Assembly: GCA_002404345.1 (NCBI GenBank)
Contig: DHJN01000174.1
Coordinates: 1 to 16,511 of the forward strand
DNA: 16,511 nt
DNA from: Actinobacteria bacterium UBA4719
GTDB taxonomy: Bacteria > Actinomycetota > Actinomycetes > Actinomycetales > Dermatophilaceae
Direction of reading: 5' to 3'
Part shown: in pieces, positions 14,897 to 16,511 of the stretch
Layout of the letters: each line of letters begins with the position of its first letter
Position numbering within the stretch: the first letter of the stretch is position 1
Made by a program: the position numbers and the translations under genes
The notes under the pieces: model-generated
What the model was told of the DNA's origin: nothing
Databases searched by the model: none
Seen by the model: only the letters and a program-made list of their open reading frames with translations

Positions 14897-15154
14897 TCAA
14901 TCGACGTCGTCGCCAGTCGGGAACGAGGCGACCTGGATGCGGCCGTCATGAACCCTCATCAACGTGAGCGAGCCCCTGCCGACTGGGATGCGCCATTGCT
15001 CGCCGTCGACCTTCGTGAGCCCGGCGACCGCGAGCCGGATCATCACCGCGTGCGTCACAGCCGCGACAGCCTCGCCAGGGTGTCGTTCGCCAATGACCTG
15101 GAGCGCTCCAATCATCCGGTCCTGGGCAGTGCTCAGTCGCTCCCCGAGTGGGCA
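14897..15154 (-). pseudogene. C-terminal fragment of a histidine phosphatase family protein
   Basis: On the minus strand the sequence reads PLGERLSTAQDRMIGALQVI, then GERHPGEAVAAVTHAVMIRL, AVAGLTKVDGEQWRIPVGRG and SLTLMRVHDGRIQVASF. The second catalytic histidine of the phosphoglycerate-mutase-like fold is in AVTHAV. The N-terminal half, with the phospho-accepting RHG motif, is absent: upstream the frame leaves the family and abuts the CysC fragment. About 85 of some 200-220 residues remain, so it should be inactive. The frame can open at 15208, but those first 19 residues are not family-like. Confidence 0.7.
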
Positions 15155-15217
15155 TGCCGCCCTGTTGGGTGCGGTCCGGTAGGTCAAGCGCCTTCGGGGC
15201 GATCGCATTGCGCCCCT

Positions 15218-15480
15218 TCAGACACAAGGCGTCCGTCGGAGAGGTTCGAGGTAGCCCAGTTCCGTCAGCCGCAACAGGATCCGGTCGGCGCACTCCTCGG
15301 CGCCGACCTCCTGCGTGTCAAGGACGAGGTCGGCGTCGACCGGCTCCTCGTAGGGATCGGACACGCCGGTCAGGCCGGTCAGCTCACCTGCCCTCGCGAG
15401 CGCGTAGAGGCCCTTGGTGTCGCGCGACTCGCACACCGCCACCGAGGTGGCGACATGCACGAGAAGGAGCGCACCCTGGA
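15218..15480 (-). pseudogene. cysC: C-terminal fragment of adenylylsulfate kinase
   Basis: The minus-strand reading is ALLLVHVATSVAVCESRDTK, then GLYALARAGELTGLTGVSDP, YEEPVDADLVLDT and ILLRLTELGYL. This is the C-terminal third of APS kinase (CysC), which phosphorylates adenosine 5'-phosphosulfate in sulfate assimilation. It includes the 'DxKGLYxxARAGE' and 'GxSDPYExP' motifs. The P-loop and APS-binding N-terminal part are missing: homology stops near 15480, where the plus-strand cellulase fragment begins shortly after. A GTG at about 15460 could start an 80-residue peptide, but it would lack ATP binding. No cysN, cysD or other sulfur gene is in the window. Confidence 0.8.
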
Positions 15481-15499
15481 CTCCACCATCTGTGGGCGC

Positions 15500-15771
15500 C
15501 GTGTTATCTGCAGTCCTGCTGGGACGGGACCATCGCGCCGCTCAGCGCAACCACGCCGGTCGTCATCGGCGAGGTCGGGGAGCACGACTGCGACTCGGCA
15601 CTGATGATGCCGCTGCTGCGCTGGGCCGACACCAAGGGTGTGAGCTACCTGGCGTGGTCCTGGTTCACCGGCAACTGTGCCGGCGAGCCGGCGCTGATCT
15701 CGTCCTACGACGGCACGCCCAGCGGTGAGGGGGCCGGCGTCCGCGACCACCTGCTCGGTCTCCCCAAGTGA
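15500..15771 (+). pseudogene. C-terminal fragment of a GH5-type cellulase
   Basis: The plus-strand reading is CYLQSCWDGTIAPLSATTPV, then VIGEVGEHDCDSALMMPLLR, WADTKGVSYLAWSWFTGNCA, PALISSYDGTPSGEGAGVRD and HLLGLPK before TGA. The pattern 'CWD..IAP....PVV.GE.GE.DC' with 'WAD..GVSYLAW.W' and 'ALIS.Y.GTP' is characteristic of secreted GH5 endoglucanases. The Glu in VVIGEVGE is the likely nucleophile. About 90 residues remain; the first two thirds of the barrel, the acid/base Glu and the signal peptide are missing. The frame is open further upstream, but that part is antisense to CysC and not cellulase-like. Confidence 0.75.
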
Positions 15772-16248
15772 CACGTCATCCTCACGCGAAACCCGGGTGG
15801 ACGCTCAGTCCGTGCGGAAACGTCAGTTCGGCGGCTGAAGTGCCACCCGTGACCAGTCCGTGGCCAAACGCCGCCGCACCGGCATCGCCCAGGTCTGTAG
15901 CAGACAGGATCAGCTCACCAAGAGTCTGCGTCATGGCCTGGCCGTGTGCAGGCCGCTGCTCGGCGCGAGTTGCCTGCACCGGGTGGCGAGCTGGAGCAGG
16001 CTCTTGACCAGCACCTAATCGCGCAGGCCCTGGTCGGCGCTGACGAGCAGGGCCTTGATCTGGTTGCTTCGCTTGTGGTGGTCGTGGACTTGACGGTTCC
16101 TCGGCCACCGCTGCCGGCGCCTGGTCAAACGATGCGGAAAGCTCAAGGCCTTGGTCGCCGTGGCCCGATCCATGCTGGCCATCACTTGGCGCCCAATATC
16201 CCACTGAGGTGTGTTGCTCCCACCGGACAGTGACCGATGAAGGGAGAA
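15772..16248. other. Degraded stretch with an IS110-like transposase scrap
   Basis: No intact gene is seen. On the minus strand, 16122 to about 15955 reads RRRQRWPRNRQVHDHH, then KRSNQIKALLVSADQGLRD, a stop at 16015-16017, and in the same frame VLVKSLLQLATRCRQLAP. This resembles the 'NQLKALVVSAP..LR..L......LV..CARLRP' region in the middle of IS110-family transposases, though the match is short. A further minus-strand peptide ending at 15782 (MTQTLGELILSATDLGDAGA onward) is not recognised. Confidence 0.4.
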
Positions 16249-16265
16249 TTCCTCCTGAGGAGGAA
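16249..16265 (+). promoter_or_regulatory. Hairpin containing the ribosome-binding site of the IS3 orfA
   Basis: TTCCTCC (16249-16255), loop TGA, and GGAGGAA (16259-16265) form a perfect 7-bp stem that pairs the Shine-Dalgarno GGAGG with its complement, 8 bases before the ATG at 16274. It could limit translation of the transposase. Confidence 0.6.
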
Positions 16266-16273
16266 GGGTCATT

Positions 16274-16501
16274 ATGCCGAAATACCGCAAGTTCACCCAG
16301 GAGTACCGCGACGAGGCGGTGTTAATGGTGATTCAAACGCAGCGACCTATCGCTCAGGAAGGGCGTGAGTTGGGCGTCAATAAGGGAACCCTGGGCACGT
16401 TGGTTAGTAAGTACCGGGACGAGCACCCGGTGACCGAAGAACTGTCTGTACCGGATCGAGCCAAACTCAAGGAGCTTGAGCGCGAAGTTCAGGGGTCCTG
16501 A
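16274..16501 (+). CDS. IS3-family transposase OrfA, truncated
   Basis: This is the helix-turn-helix protein of an IS3-type element. The start MPKYRKFTQEYRDEAVLMVI, then RELGVNKGTLGTLVSKYRDE and LSVPDRAKLKELEREV, follow the usual OrfA layout of HTH followed by leucine zipper. Family members have about 95-105 residues, with the zipper continuing roughly as 'ENRELR.E..FLKKA'. Here it breaks after LEREV into QGS and a stop at 16499-16501, giving 75 residues. That breaks the leucine zipper and any frameshift to orfB. The Shine-Dalgarno GAGGAGGAAGG is strong but lies within a hairpin. The window ends 10 bases later, so whether orfB follows cannot be seen. Confidence 0.8.
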   Translation: MPKYRKFTQEYRDEAVLMVIQTQRPIAQEGRELGVNKGTLGTLVSKYRDEHPVTEELSVPDRAKLKELEREVQGS

Positions 16502-16511
16502 CATAGCTGTC

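Overview
This is a high-GC actinobacterial window. The GC-rich third codon positions, the bldC gene beside a branched-chain amino acid dehydrogenase (a pairing I recall from Streptomyces) and the many secreted-protein and Tad-pilus type sequences all point that way. A Micrococcales-type host is a reasonable guess, but nothing here fixes the genus.

Positions 1-6079 look like intact core chromosome. A valine/leucine-type dehydrogenase (minus strand) is divergent from bldC, a small MerR-like developmental regulator. After bldC comes a tightly packed five-gene operon: bioY, an acyl-CoA ligase (AMP-forming), a thiolase, the ECF ATPase bioM and the ECF transmembrane protein bioN. The genes overlap by a few bases or abut. 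The transporter genes make a complete dedicated biotin ECF transporter (BioMNY). The ligase and thiolase between them match the arrangement of the Bacillus subtilis yhfU-yhfT-yhfS biotin-regulated operon, and their substrate is unknown.

Positions 6080-9918 are accessory: a fragment of a secreted beta-rich domain, a small exported protein with a Ser/Thr-repeat leader, a 681-residue P-loop ATPase with a GNAT-like middle and a helix-turn-helix-like C-terminus, and a convergent 91-residue protein of unknown function. Several short tandem repeats lie in or next to these genes.

Positions 9919-16511 are a zone of gene decay. It holds a cluster of three strong hairpins, the C-terminal domain of a secreted protein interrupted by a stop codon, a tadB (Flp pilus) fragment, two LuxR-type response regulators (one with three frameshifts, one with a nonsense codon in its DNA-binding helix-turn-helix), an intact short histidine kinase, an internally deleted and frameshifted IS256-family element with its terminal repeats and target duplication, and C-terminal pieces of a histidine phosphatase, an adenylylsulfate kinase and a GH5-type cellulase. 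It ends in an IS110-like scrap and a truncated IS3-family orfA. Lesions are confined to this half while every gene of the first half reads cleanly, which argues for real decay around insertion sequences rather than general sequencing error.

The most interesting points are the ligase/thiolase pair inside a complete biotin transporter operon, the thiolase's replacement of a normally invariant active-site Asn by Thr, and four 8-bp direct repeats at exact 11-bp spacing upstream of the kinase/regulator pair.
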